Assembly: GCF_905171765.1 (NCBI RefSeq)
Contig: NC_053391.1
Location: 262,215,918 to 262,279,917 of the forward strand
DNA: 64,000 bases
Reading direction: 5' to 3'
Source: Bufo bufo
Taxonomy: Eukaryota; Chordata; Amphibia; Anura; Bufonidae
Shown here one piece after another: positions 54,570 through 64,000 of the stretch. Both the position numbers and the translations under genes were made by a program. Each line of letters starts with the position of its first letter. Position 1 is the first letter of the stretch. The notes under the pieces are model-generated. The model ran no database searches. It had not been told where the DNA came from and was given only the letters and a program-made list of their open reading frames with translations.

Positions 54570-57250
54570 GATATTTTTTTGGCCCAAGTTAGCAGAATTT
54601 TTTTTTTTTTTTCTTACAAAGTCTCATATTCCACTAACTTGTGTCAAAAAATAAAATCTCACATGAACTCACCATACCCCTCACGGAATCCAAATGCGTA
54701 AAATTTTTTAGACATTTATATTCCAGACTTCTTCTCACGCTTTAGGGCCCCTAGAATGCCAGGGCAGTATAAATACCCCACATGTGACCCCATTTCGGAA
54801 AGAAGACACCCCCAGGTATTCCGTGAGGGGCATATTGAGTCCATGAAAGATTGAAATTTTTGTCCCAAGTTAGCGGAACGGGAGACTTTGTGAGAAAAAA
54901 ATTAAAAATATCAATTTCCGCTAACTTGTGCCAAAAAAAAAAAATTTCTATGAACTCGCCATGCCCCTCATTGAATACCTTGGGGTGTCTTCTTTCCAAA
55001 ATGGGGTCACATGTGGGGTATTTATACTGCCCTGGCATTCTAGGGGCCCCAAAGCGTGAGAAGAAGTCTGGTATCCAAATGTCTAAAAATGCCCTCCTAA
55101 AAGGAATTTGGGCACCTTTGCGCATCTAGGCTGCAAAAAAGTGTCACACATCTGGTATCGCCGTACTCAGGAGAAGTTGGGGAATGTGTTTTGGGGTGTC
55201 ATTTTACATATACCCATGCTGGGTGAGAGAAATATCTTGGTCAAATGCCAACTTTGTATAAAAAAATGGGAAAAGTTGTCTTTTGCCAAGATATTTCTCT
55301 CACCCAGCATGGGTATATGTAAAATGACACCCCAAAACACATTCCCCAACTTCTCCTGAATACGGCGATACCACATGTGTGACACTTTTTTGCAGCCTAG
55401 GTGGGCAAAGGGGCCCATATTCCAAAGAGCACCTTTAGGATTTCACAGGTCATTTACCTACTTACCACACATTAGGGCCCCTGGAAAATGCCAGGGCAGT
55501 ATAACTACCCCACAAGTGACCCCATTTTGGAAAGAAGACACCCCAAGGTATTCCGTGAGGGGCATGGCGAGTTCCTAGAATTTTTTATTTTTTGTCACAA
55601 GTTAGTGGAAAATGCTTATTTTTTTTTTTTTTTTTTTTTTCATACAAAGTCTCATATTCCACTAACTTGTGACAAAAAATAAAAACTTCCATGAACTCAC
55701 TTTGCCCATCAGCGAATACCTTGGGGTCTCTTCTTTCCAAAATGGGGTCACTTGTGGGGTAGTTATACTGCCCTGGCATTCTAGGGGCCCAAATGTGTGG
55801 TAAGGAGTTTGAAATCAAATTCTGTAAAAAATGACCTGTGAAATCCGAAAGGTGCTCTTTTGAATATGGGCCCCTTTGCCCACCTCGGCTGCAAAAAAGT
55901 GTCACACATCTGGTATCTCCGTAATCGGGAGAAGTTGGGGAATGTGTTCTGGGGTGTCATTTTACATATACCCATGCTGGGTGAGAGAAATATCTTGGCA
56001 AAAGACAACTTTTCCCATTTTTTTTATACAAAGTTGGCATTTGACCAAGATATTTATCTCACCCAGCATGGGTATATGTAAAAAGACACCCCAAAACACA
56101 TTCCTCAACTTCTCCTGAATACAGAGATACCAGATGTGTGACACTTTTTTGCAGCCTAGGTGGGCAAAGGGGCCCACATTCCAAAGAGCACCTTTCGGAT
56201 TTCACAGGTCATTTACCTACTTACCACACATTTGGGCCCCTAGAATGCCAGGGCAGTATAACTACCACACAAGTGACCCCATTTTGGAAAGAAGAGACCC
56301 CAAGGTATTCGCTGATGGGCATAGTGAGTTCATGGAAGTTTTTATTTTTTGTCACAAGTTTGTGGAATATGAGACTTTGTATGAAAAAAAAAAAAAAAAA
56401 AAAAAAATCATCATTTTCCACTAACTTGTGACAAAAAATAAAAAATTCTAGGAACTCGCCATGCCCCTCACGGAATACCTTGGGGTGTCTTCTTTCCAAA
56501 ATGGGGTCACTTGTGGGGTAGTTATACTGCCCTGGTATTCTAGGGGCCCAAATGTGTGGTAAGGAGTTTGAAATCAAATTCAGGAAAAAATGAGGAGTGA
56601 AATCCGAAAGGTGCTCTTTGGAATATGGGCCCCTTTGCCCACCTAGGCTGCAAAAAAGTGTCACACATCTGGTATCCCCGTACTCAGGAGAAGTTGAGGA
56701 ATGTGTTTTGGGGTGTCTTTTTACATATACCCATGCTGGGTGAGATAAATATCTTGGTCAAATGACAACTTTGTATAAAAAAATGGGAAAAGTTGTCTTT
56801 TGCCAAGATATTTCTCTCACCCAGCATGGGTATATATAAAATGACACCCCAAAACACATTCCCCACCTTCTCCTGAGTACGGAGATACCAGATGTGTGAC
56901 ACTTTTTTGCAGCCTAGGTGGGCAAAGGGGCCCATATTCCAAAGAGCACCTTTCGGATTTCACAGGTCATTTTTTCCTGAATTTGATTTCAAACTCCTTA
57001 CCACACATTTGGGCCCCTAGAATGCCAGGGCAGTATAACTACCCCACAAGTGACCCCATTTTGGAAAGAAGAGACCCCAAGGTATTCGCTGATGGGCATA
57101 GTGAGTTCATAGAAGTTTTTATTTTTTGTCACAAGTTAGTGGAATATGAGACTTTGTAAGGAAAAAAAAAAAAAAAAAAAAAATCATCATTTTCCGCTAA
57201 CTTGTGACAAAAAATAAAAAGTTCTATGAACTCACTATGCCCATCAGCGA
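54570..57250. repeat. Alternating-orientation (head-to-head/tail-to-tail) repeat block
   Basis: A few modules recur on alternating strands: 'tttttgtcacaagttagtggaa...', 'tgccctggcattctaggggccc', 'ttttggggtgtcattttacatatacc' and 'gcaaaaaagtgtcacacatctgg'. The order reverses at about 54920, 55275, 55640, 56030, 56400, 56780 and 57170, so the block is a chain of palindromes with half-units of about 350-400 bp. Poly-T/A tracts sit at several turning points. Confidence 0.85.
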
Positions 57251-59199
57251 ATACCTTAGGGTGTGTACTTTCAGAAATGGGGTCATTTGTGGGGTGTTTG
57301 TACTGTCTGGGCATTGTAGAACCTCAGGAAACATGACAGGTGCTCAGAAAGTCAGAGCTGCTTCAAAAAGCGGAAATTCACATTTTTGTACCATAGTTTG
57401 TAAACGCTATAACTTTTACCCAAACCATTTTTTTTTTACCCAAACATTTTTTTTTTATCAAAGACATGTAGAACTATAAATTTAGAGCAAAATTTCTATA
57501 TGGATGTCGTTTTTTTTTGCAAAATTTTACAACTGAAAGTGAAAAATGTCATTTTTTTGCAAAAAAATCGTTAAATTTCGATTAATAACAAAAAAAGTAA
57601 AAATGTCAGCAGCAATGAAATACCACCAAATGAAAGCTCTATTAGTGAGAAGAAAAGGAGGTAAAATTCATTTGGGTGGTAAGTTGCATGACCGAGCAAT
57701 AAACGGTGAAAGTAGTGTAGGTCAGAAGTGTAAAAAGTGGCCTGGTCTTTCAGGGTGTTTAAGCACTGGGGGCTGAGGTGGTTAAGGGGTGTAGTATCCA
57801 AAATGGGGTCACTTTTCGAGGGTTTCCACTGTAGTGGTACGTCAGGGACTCTTCAAATAGAAATTGGTACCTAAAAACTATTCTAGCAAAATCTGCCTAC
57901 AAAATCTTTTTGACCACTGTCATGTGCCCATAGAGCAGTTTGCCGCTATATATGGGGTATTTCTGTCAACTGCAGAATCATTGTAATATATATTGAGGTC
58001 TATTTTGCTGTTAACCTTTGCTATGTTGCAAGATTAAATTGATTAACATACAAAATCTACCAAAAAATTGAAATTTTGAAATTCCACCTCCATTTTCCTT
58101 TAATTCTTGTCGAACACCTCAAGGGTTGACAATGTTTTGTAACATCAGTTTGAATAATTTGAGGGGTTCAGTTTCTAAAATGGGTTATTTATGGGTGGTT
58201 TCCATTACGTAAGCCCCTCAAAATCACTTTATAACTGAATTGGTGCTTAAAAAAAAATAATCTATATTTTGTTGAAAATTTTAAAAATTGCTTCTAAACT
58301 TCTAAGCCTTCTAACATCCAAAAAAAATGTAATTACATTTACAAAATGATGCCAACATAAAGAAGACATATGGGGAATTTTGATAAATAAATATTTTATG
58401 AGGTATCACTTTCTGTTTTAAAAGCAGAGAAATAAAAATTTCGAAAATTTTGAATTTTTCTAAATATTTGGTAAATTTGGGATTTCTTCAAAAAGGTGAA
58501 ATATATTGACTCAAATGTATGACTGTCATGAAGTACAATGTGTCACGAGAAAACAATGTCACAATGGCTTGGATAAGTAAAAGCGTTCCAAAGTTATTAT
58601 CACATAGTGACTAGTGTTGATCGAGCACCAAAGTGCTCGGAGGCTCTGGCCGAACACATCGGTATGCTCGGGTGCGCGGAGTATAATGAAAGTCAATGGG
58701 AGAACCCGAGCATTAAACCAGGCACCCCCTGCTCTGAAGAGGGGAGGGTGCCTGGTTCATAGGAAAAGGTCAGAAATTGATGGAAACACCACCGAAATGG
58801 TTCGGTAACAGCATGAGGAGGATGTCTGGATGCATCTTGGACTCCCAGGTCGCTGCTGGGAACCATGTTGTCCGAGTAGTAGGCCACTTTTACAGACTGA
58901 CAATAATACACACCAAACCGAAGATAAAATCGATTTTAGAGGAAAAATTATTAGGAAACATTCTTTCCTGTATATTTACTTGTATACAAAGTGCAAGTGC
59001 TGCCAAAAATTACAAGGAAGAGGCACTCCGATACAACCTGTATATCACATAAAGGAGGGCCTTATTCACATTGTGGTACAATTGTTCATGTAGTGGGACT
59101 CCTACACTCATAAAGCCTATGCGCTAAGTGAAAAGGCTGCCAAAAATTACAAGGAACTGGCTCTCCAATACACTCTTTGTTGCACATAAAGGAGGGCAT

Positions 59200-60975
59200 C
59201 CTACACAGCCTTAAAAAATTATGATTGATGGCCTGCTGGTGACCCTCAAAAACATTTGGAGCAAGGGCCTGCTGATATGACCATCTAAAACATTATGGAT
59301 GAGGGCCCTCTGCCGCTTTGGTGACTCTAGATAACCTGGGTCCGATCGCACATCCCCGTGAAATTCGGATGTCTGCCCTATCATCTTTCAATGTTATGTT
59401 CAGCGCAAACCAAGGTGACCACGGGTTAACGGTTAATTGGTGTTCAATTCCGGAGAGGGAGCCTTAGAAACAGCTACCCCATTCAAGCAAGGCAGCATGC
59501 GTGCAAATTACCTATAAGGTATAATTAGATTAACGCCTGCAGGTGAGCTGACCATGTAAAAGATTTTAGATGCGAGCCTGCAGGTGAGCTGACCCTGTAA
59601 AATATTTTAGGTGTGGGCCTGCTGGTGAGCTGACCCTGTAAAAGATTGTATGTGCATGCCTGCAGGTGAGCTGACCCTGTAAAAGATTGTAGGTGAGGGT
59701 ATGTGTCACAACCAGACAGCTGAGAAGTTCTGACAGGAGCTGTCCAGAACCTCCTCCTTGAGTTTCTTTGTTTTGATTTCAGTTCCTCATCTCGTTAGCC
59801 TATCTCAGCTGTCATGCAGTTGGACTGATTGCTTCCCTTTAAGTTCCTCCCCATGATGCATTAGGTTGCGGCTTATACAACTTCCTGGAGTGTGTGTGCA
59901 TGCCTTTCCTAGTTCCCAGTCGTCTGCAAGATAAGTACTGTTTATGTATTTGTGATTTTCTGTTTGCTGGATCTAGGTGACCCTGGCTCCCTCCGTGTCT
60001 GTGTAGGGGGCCGGTGGTCTTGTCCCCTCACTATTGTAGGGTCTTCAGCTGTAAGATAGTCGAGGTACGTGGATATGCGCCCATCCACCTTTGGGGTGTT
60101 CGCATAGGCTGAGCAGTCAGGGAGAGTGGCAGGTCTCATGCAGGGGTCTCCCTTTTGTTCCTTAGTTGTGGATCCAGTGACTCATAGATTATATTGTATT
60201 GTCTTGTTTCCCTGTACACCATCCGTGACAGTATGCTGGTGAACTGACCCTCTAAATGGTTGTAGGTGAGGGCCTGCAGGTGAGCTCACCATCTAAAACA
60301 TTATATACAAGGGCATGCAGATGAGCTGACCCTTAGAAAATTGTAGGTGAAGGCCTGTTGGTGAGCTGACCCTATAAAAAATTATATGCGAGGGCCTGCT
60401 GGTGAGCTGACCCTGTAAAACATTATATGTGAGGGCTTTCAGGTGAGCTGACCCTGTAAAAGATTGTAGGTGACGGCCTGCTGGTGAGCTGACCCTGTAA
60501 AAAATTATATCTGAGGGCCTGCTGGTGAGCTGACCCTGTAAAACATTATATGCAAGGGCCTGCTGGTGAGCTGACCCTGTAAAAGATTTGAGATGAGGGT
60601 CTGCTGGTGAGATGACCCTCTAAAAGATTGTAGGTGAGGGCCTGCTGGTGAGCTGATCCTGTAAAAAATTATATGCAAGGGCCTGCTGGTGAGCTGACCC
60701 TCTAAAAGGTTGTAGGCGAGGGCCTGCAGGTGAGCTGACCCTGTAAAAAATTATATGCGAGGGCCTTCAGGTGAGCTGACCCTGAAAAAGATTGTAGGTG
60801 AAGGCCTGCTGGTGATCTGACCCTGTAAAACATTATATGCGAGGGCCTGCTGGTGAGCTGACCCTGTAAAACATTGTAGGTGAGGGCCTGCTGGTGAGCT
60901 GACCCTCTAAAAAATTATATACGAGGGCCTGCAGCTGAGCTGACCCTGTAAAACATTATATGCGAAGAGCATATA
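59200..60975. repeat. About 42-bp minisatellite in the hAT 3' region
   Basis: Units read GGCCTGCTGGTGAGCTGACC, then CTGTAAAACATTATATGCGA, with variants. Roughly 30 units, split by the LTR at 59704-60230. Earlier units (59230-59300) are degenerate. Confidence 0.9.
59704..60230. repeat. Solo LTR inside the minisatellite
   Basis: It starts TGTCACAACC and ends CCGTGACA. A perfect 5-bp duplication, gtatg, flanks it (59699-59703, 60231-60235). The 5-bp target and TG...CA ends fit a gypsy-type LTR, left after recombination between two LTRs. Strand not determined. Confidence 0.8.
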
Positions 60976-61144
60976 TGTGAGGGCATTATATGCAACGAAT
61001 AAGCATGTTGATATGATGGAAGAGGAGAAGGAGGATGAGAAAAGGAAGATTCAACCATACCTTTGTTTGTGGTAGAAGGGTTGCATGGGAATACAGTGTA
61101 TTCAGTACATTATAAACAACACATTTAAAGTGCCTTTATGTTCA

Positions 61145-63988
61145 TTAGCTTTCCTCTGGTGGAGTCGAGAAGTCATGGTCAATCCAGGCCTTGCTCATTT
61201 TTATAAGAGGCAACCTGTCAGCATTTTTAGTTGACAGGTGGATACGCTTATCTGTTATAATGCCACCAGCAGCACTAAATACCCGCTCAGACAAAACGCT
61301 GGCAGCAGGGAAGGCTAGCACCTCCAAGGCGTAGAGCATCAGTTTGTGCCACGTGTCCAGCTTGGACACCCAGTAGTTGTAAGGCACTGAGGAATCATTG
61401 AGGACGTTGACACAGTCTGCTATGTACTCCTTCACCATCTTCCAAAATGTTTCCCTCCTTGTGACACTAGGCTGCGCATCAGGGTGAGGGTGCTGGCGGG
61501 GTGTCATGAAACTGTTCCAGGCTTTGGAGAGTGTTGCCCTACCTCTGTTGGAACTGCTGTGTGTTCCCCTTGTCTCCCCTTCTTGGTTGGCCAAGGAACT
61601 ACGGACTCTGCCGCCAGCATCGTCAGATGGAAATTTTTGGAGCAAATTTTTCAACAAGGATCTTCTGGGATTGTACCATTTTGCTTGTCCTCTCCACCAG
61701 AGGAATGAGAGATGAGAAGTTTTCTATGTAGCGGGGATTGACAAGGGTGAACAACCAGTAATCCGTGTTGTCTAAAATGTGTATAACGCGCGGGTCGCGG
61801 GATAGGCAGCCTAACATGAAGTCAGCCACATATGTGTGCCAGAGTACCAACAGGCAAGATTTTGCTGTCGTCATCAGGAGGATCACTCTTAATCTCCTCA
61901 TCCTCTTCTGCCCACCCACGCAGAACAGGTGGAATTAAACTCCCATGGGTACCACCCTCTGTAGCGGAGGCAACCGTCTCCTGCTCGTCCTCCTCCTCTT
62001 CATCATCCAATTGGCGCTGAGAAGATGAACTGAGGGTGGTCTGGCTATCACCCTGTGTAATGTCTTCCCCTATTTCCACCTCTTCCACATGCAAAGCGTC
62101 ATCCTTAATTGTGATCAGCGAGTGTTTCAGTAGACACAAAAGTGGGATGGTTACACTGATAATAGCGTTATCGCCGCTCACCATTTGTGTTGATTCCTCA
62201 AAGTTTCTTAAAACCTCACAGAGGTCAGACATCCATGCCCACTCCTCGCTTGTGAATAGCGGAAGCTGACTGGAAAGGCGACGACCATGTTGCAGCTGGT
62301 ATTCCACTACTGCCCTCTGCTGCTCACAAAGTCTGGCCAACATGTGGAACGTAGAGATCCACCCCGTGCTCACATTGCACAACAGCCGGTGAGCTGGCAA
62401 TTTCAAGCGCTGCTGCAGCGTTGACAGACCGGCTGAAGCTGTCAATGACTTTCGGAAATGTGCACACACACGGCGCACCTTGCCCAGTAGCTCAGGCAAA
62501 TTGGGGTAGGTTTTGAGAAACTGCTGAACCACTAAGTTTAAGATGTGGGCTAGGCATGGGATGTGTGTGAGCTTGCTGAGCTACAAAGCTGCCATCAAGT
62601 TACGGCCATTATCAGACACGACCATGCCTGGTTCTAGCTTGAGTGGCGAGAGCCACAGCTCAGTCTGGTCTCTTATCCCCTGCCAGAGCTTTGTGGCGGT
62701 GTGCTGTTTGTCCCCTAAGCATATCAGCTTCAGCACGGCCTGTTGCCTCTTCCCCACTGCAGTGCTACACTGCTTCCAGCTACCAACTGACTAGTGCTGC
62801 ACGCGGATAATTCGGAGGTGGAAGTTGAGGAGTAGGCGGAGGAGGAAAGTGGTGGTTGGAGCCACTAACTTAGGTAGTGGCGGAAACCCTGATGGAATTA
62901 GGGCACGCAATCCTTGGCGTCGGTAGGACCTGTGCCATCCCAGGGTACGACTCGCTCCCGACCTCCACAACATTCACCCAGTGTGCCGTCAGGGAAATGT
63001 AGCGTCCCTGGCCAAATGCACTTTTCCCTGTGTCCATGGACCTTCCCAGTAACTGTTTTGGTCAGGGAAAGTGTTACGGGACACATGTTGGTGTAAGGCG
63101 GGCTACGGCACACCTTGAAAAATAGTGGTGGCTGGGGACTGCATAACGAGGGATGGCCACCGACATCAGGTTGCAGAAGGCCTAAGTGTCCACAAGCCTA
63201 AATGGCATCATTTCCAGGGCCAGTAATTTGGAAAGCTGCGCATTTAGTGCTATGGCCTGTGGGTGGGTGGGTGGCTGGCTGGCTGGATATTTGTGCTTGC
63301 GTTCAAGTGCCTGGGGTAAGGACATTTGGACGCTGCGCTGATAGTGCTACCGAAGGTCCAGGTGCAGGGAGGGAGGCATCCGACCCTGCGCCTTCGACAG
63401 GGGATTGGCCAGCACGTAATACAGGGGAAGTGGAGGCAGTGGTGTGACCCGCAGACACAGATTGTGGACCCAGGCATTCGTCCCACTTATTACGGTGCTT
63501 GGATACCATGTGGCGGATCATGCTGGTGGTGGTGAGGATGCTAGTGTTCACGCTCCGGCTCATTTTGGTGCGGCACAGGTTGCAAACTACTATTCTTTTG
63601 TCGTCCGCACTTTCCTCAAAAAAGCGCCATACTGCGGAACACCTACCCCTTGGCAAGGGAGATTTCCGCAAGGGGGTGCTCCGTGGAACAGTTGCGGGCC
63701 TGTTTGGTGTGGCCGCCTTCTCTCTTTTGCCACCCCACTGCCTCTTCCAGCCCGTTGCGGTACAACAGATCCCTCCCCCTCTGTACTGCTGTCCTCGCTC
63801 GGCTTTCCACCTTCACAGGTTGGGTCAGTGACTTCATCATCCACCACCTCACTCTGCTCATCCTTCTGACTTGTTGACCTAACCACTACCTCAGTGATTG
63901 ACAACTGTGTCTCATCCTCTTCATCAACCTCTTGAGACAGTATTTGCCGTTGAGTTATTATTGGCAACTGTGTCTCATCATCATCCAC
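61145..63988 (-). pseudogene. hAT transposase (ZBED-type), nearly full length but frameshifted
   Basis: The 5' part (63590-63988) is the acidic linker (MDDDETQLPI, SEVVDDEVTDPT). The BED finger (63303-63671) reads VWRFFEESADDKRIVVCNLC then MIRHMVSKH, giving the C-x2-C...H-x4-H ligands. Upstream catalytic sequence (SAFGQGRYISLTAHWV, about 63010) and MVVSDNGRNLMAAL with an Asp (about 62600) precede HIPCLAHILNLVVQQF. The frame at 61822-62532 is the alpha-helical insertion domain (STGWISTFHMLARLCEQQRA). The frame at 61145-61657 has the hATC dimerisation domain (VLAFPAASVLSERVFSAAGG, ITDKRIHLSTKNAD). At least five frame changes or stops disable it. It is the most complete hAT transposase in the window. 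Confidence 0.85.
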
Positions 63989-64000
63989 CTCATTAACCCC

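Larger units (their letters stand above)
52617..57781. mobile_element. 5.2-kb piggyBac-like element filled with satellite arrays
   Basis: TTAA at 52613-52616 and 57782-57785. The left end starts CCACCTCCGGACCGCC and the right end mirrors to CCACCTCAGCCCCC. A subterminal palindrome (CTCCGGACCGCC...CGTTCCGGAGG) and two long arms around 52770-52935 follow. The rest is an array of MITE-like hairpins (52985-54560) and alternating-orientation repeats (54570-57250). No transposase. Confidence 0.75.
50927..58611. mobile_element. piggyBac-like non-autonomous element, broken by two insertions
   Basis: TTAA at 50923-50926, then CCCGTAGGATAACAGCGC. The sequence 51420-52612 continues at 57786-58611 after a nested TTAA element. 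The right part is the reverse complement of 47300-47800. Its far end is cut by the hAT at 58612, some 60-70 bp short of the expected terminus. AT-rich, no coding. Confidence 0.6.
58612..64000 (-). mobile_element. hAT transposon with minisatellite, right end beyond window
   Basis: The left end TAGTGTTGATCGAGCAC resembles the ends of the 23159 hAT (TAGAGTTGAGCGAAC), and 'cggtatgctcggg' type repeats follow. The 3' non-coding part (58612-61140) is mostly a minisatellite with a solo LTR. The transposase reads leftward from beyond 63988 to 61145. The preceding 8 bp, atagtgac, would be the target site but the partner lies outside the window. Confidence 0.8.

Noticed and set aside
54751..57315. Many 70-150-codon frames on both strands
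   Set aside because: All are mirror or repeat images of the alternating-orientation block; the same words (MGPFAHLGCKKVSH) appear on both strands.
1..64000. tRNA, rRNA or other host RNA genes
   Set aside because: No cloverleaf with A and B boxes and no rRNA-like segment was recognised by eye.

Overview
This window looks like repeat-dense, gene-poor DNA from a large vertebrate genome, most likely an amphibian (frog-type). I see no host gene. Every protein-coding signal belongs to a transposable element and nearly all of them carry stops or frameshifts. The mix of Penelope-like elements (PLEs) with hammerhead-like motifs, a Ngaro-type tyrosine-recombinase retroelement, a Gmr1-like gypsy element, Harbinger, hAT, Tc1 and piggyBac-like elements points to an anuran. 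That assignment is inference from element content.

Layout. 7-6966: a PLE arranged as a huge fold-back, with one RT+endonuclease copy on the minus strand facing a 5'-truncated plus-strand copy. 6974-8935: a second, 5'-truncated PLE. 8959-14176: a LINE remnant split by a MITE and a 2.7-kb hAT-like element, plus an 8-bp-TSD hAT MITE and a small hairpin. 14458-16867: a broken Harbinger. 16868-21735: a Ngaro retroelement with classic split direct repeats. 21742-32366: a second large fold-back, about 3 kb once its insertions are removed, broken by a 6.8-kb hAT full of tandem arrays and by a piggyBac-type MITE. 33616-34551: a probable solo LTR. 34714-40391: a gypsy element with both LTRs and the unusual order gag-PR-INT-RT-RH; its 5' LTR holds a 310-bp palindromic mini-element. 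41090-49975: a hAT transposon hit by a third fold-back element, itself hit by two Tc1 elements, each of which is hit by a TTAA-specific element. 50927-58611: a piggyBac-like element containing another piggyBac-like element packed with satellite arrays. 58612 to the end: a hAT transposon whose 3' part is a minisatellite containing a solo LTR.

The thread linking otherwise separate loci is a short RNA module: CTGANGA, a hairpin, GAAA, then a short palindrome such as ACGCGT. This is the layout of a minimal type I hammerhead ribozyme. It occurs at eleven places (ten complete, one partial), mostly in palindromic elements. Four separate insertions (7-6966, 21742-32366, 39969-40278, 42979-49975) are fold-backs with the module in or next to the arms, and several end in a shared AATAAA...GAGTGCC tail. 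I regard this family as the most interesting content of the window. All boundaries come from reading repeats and target-site duplications by eye; no alignment or folding program was run.
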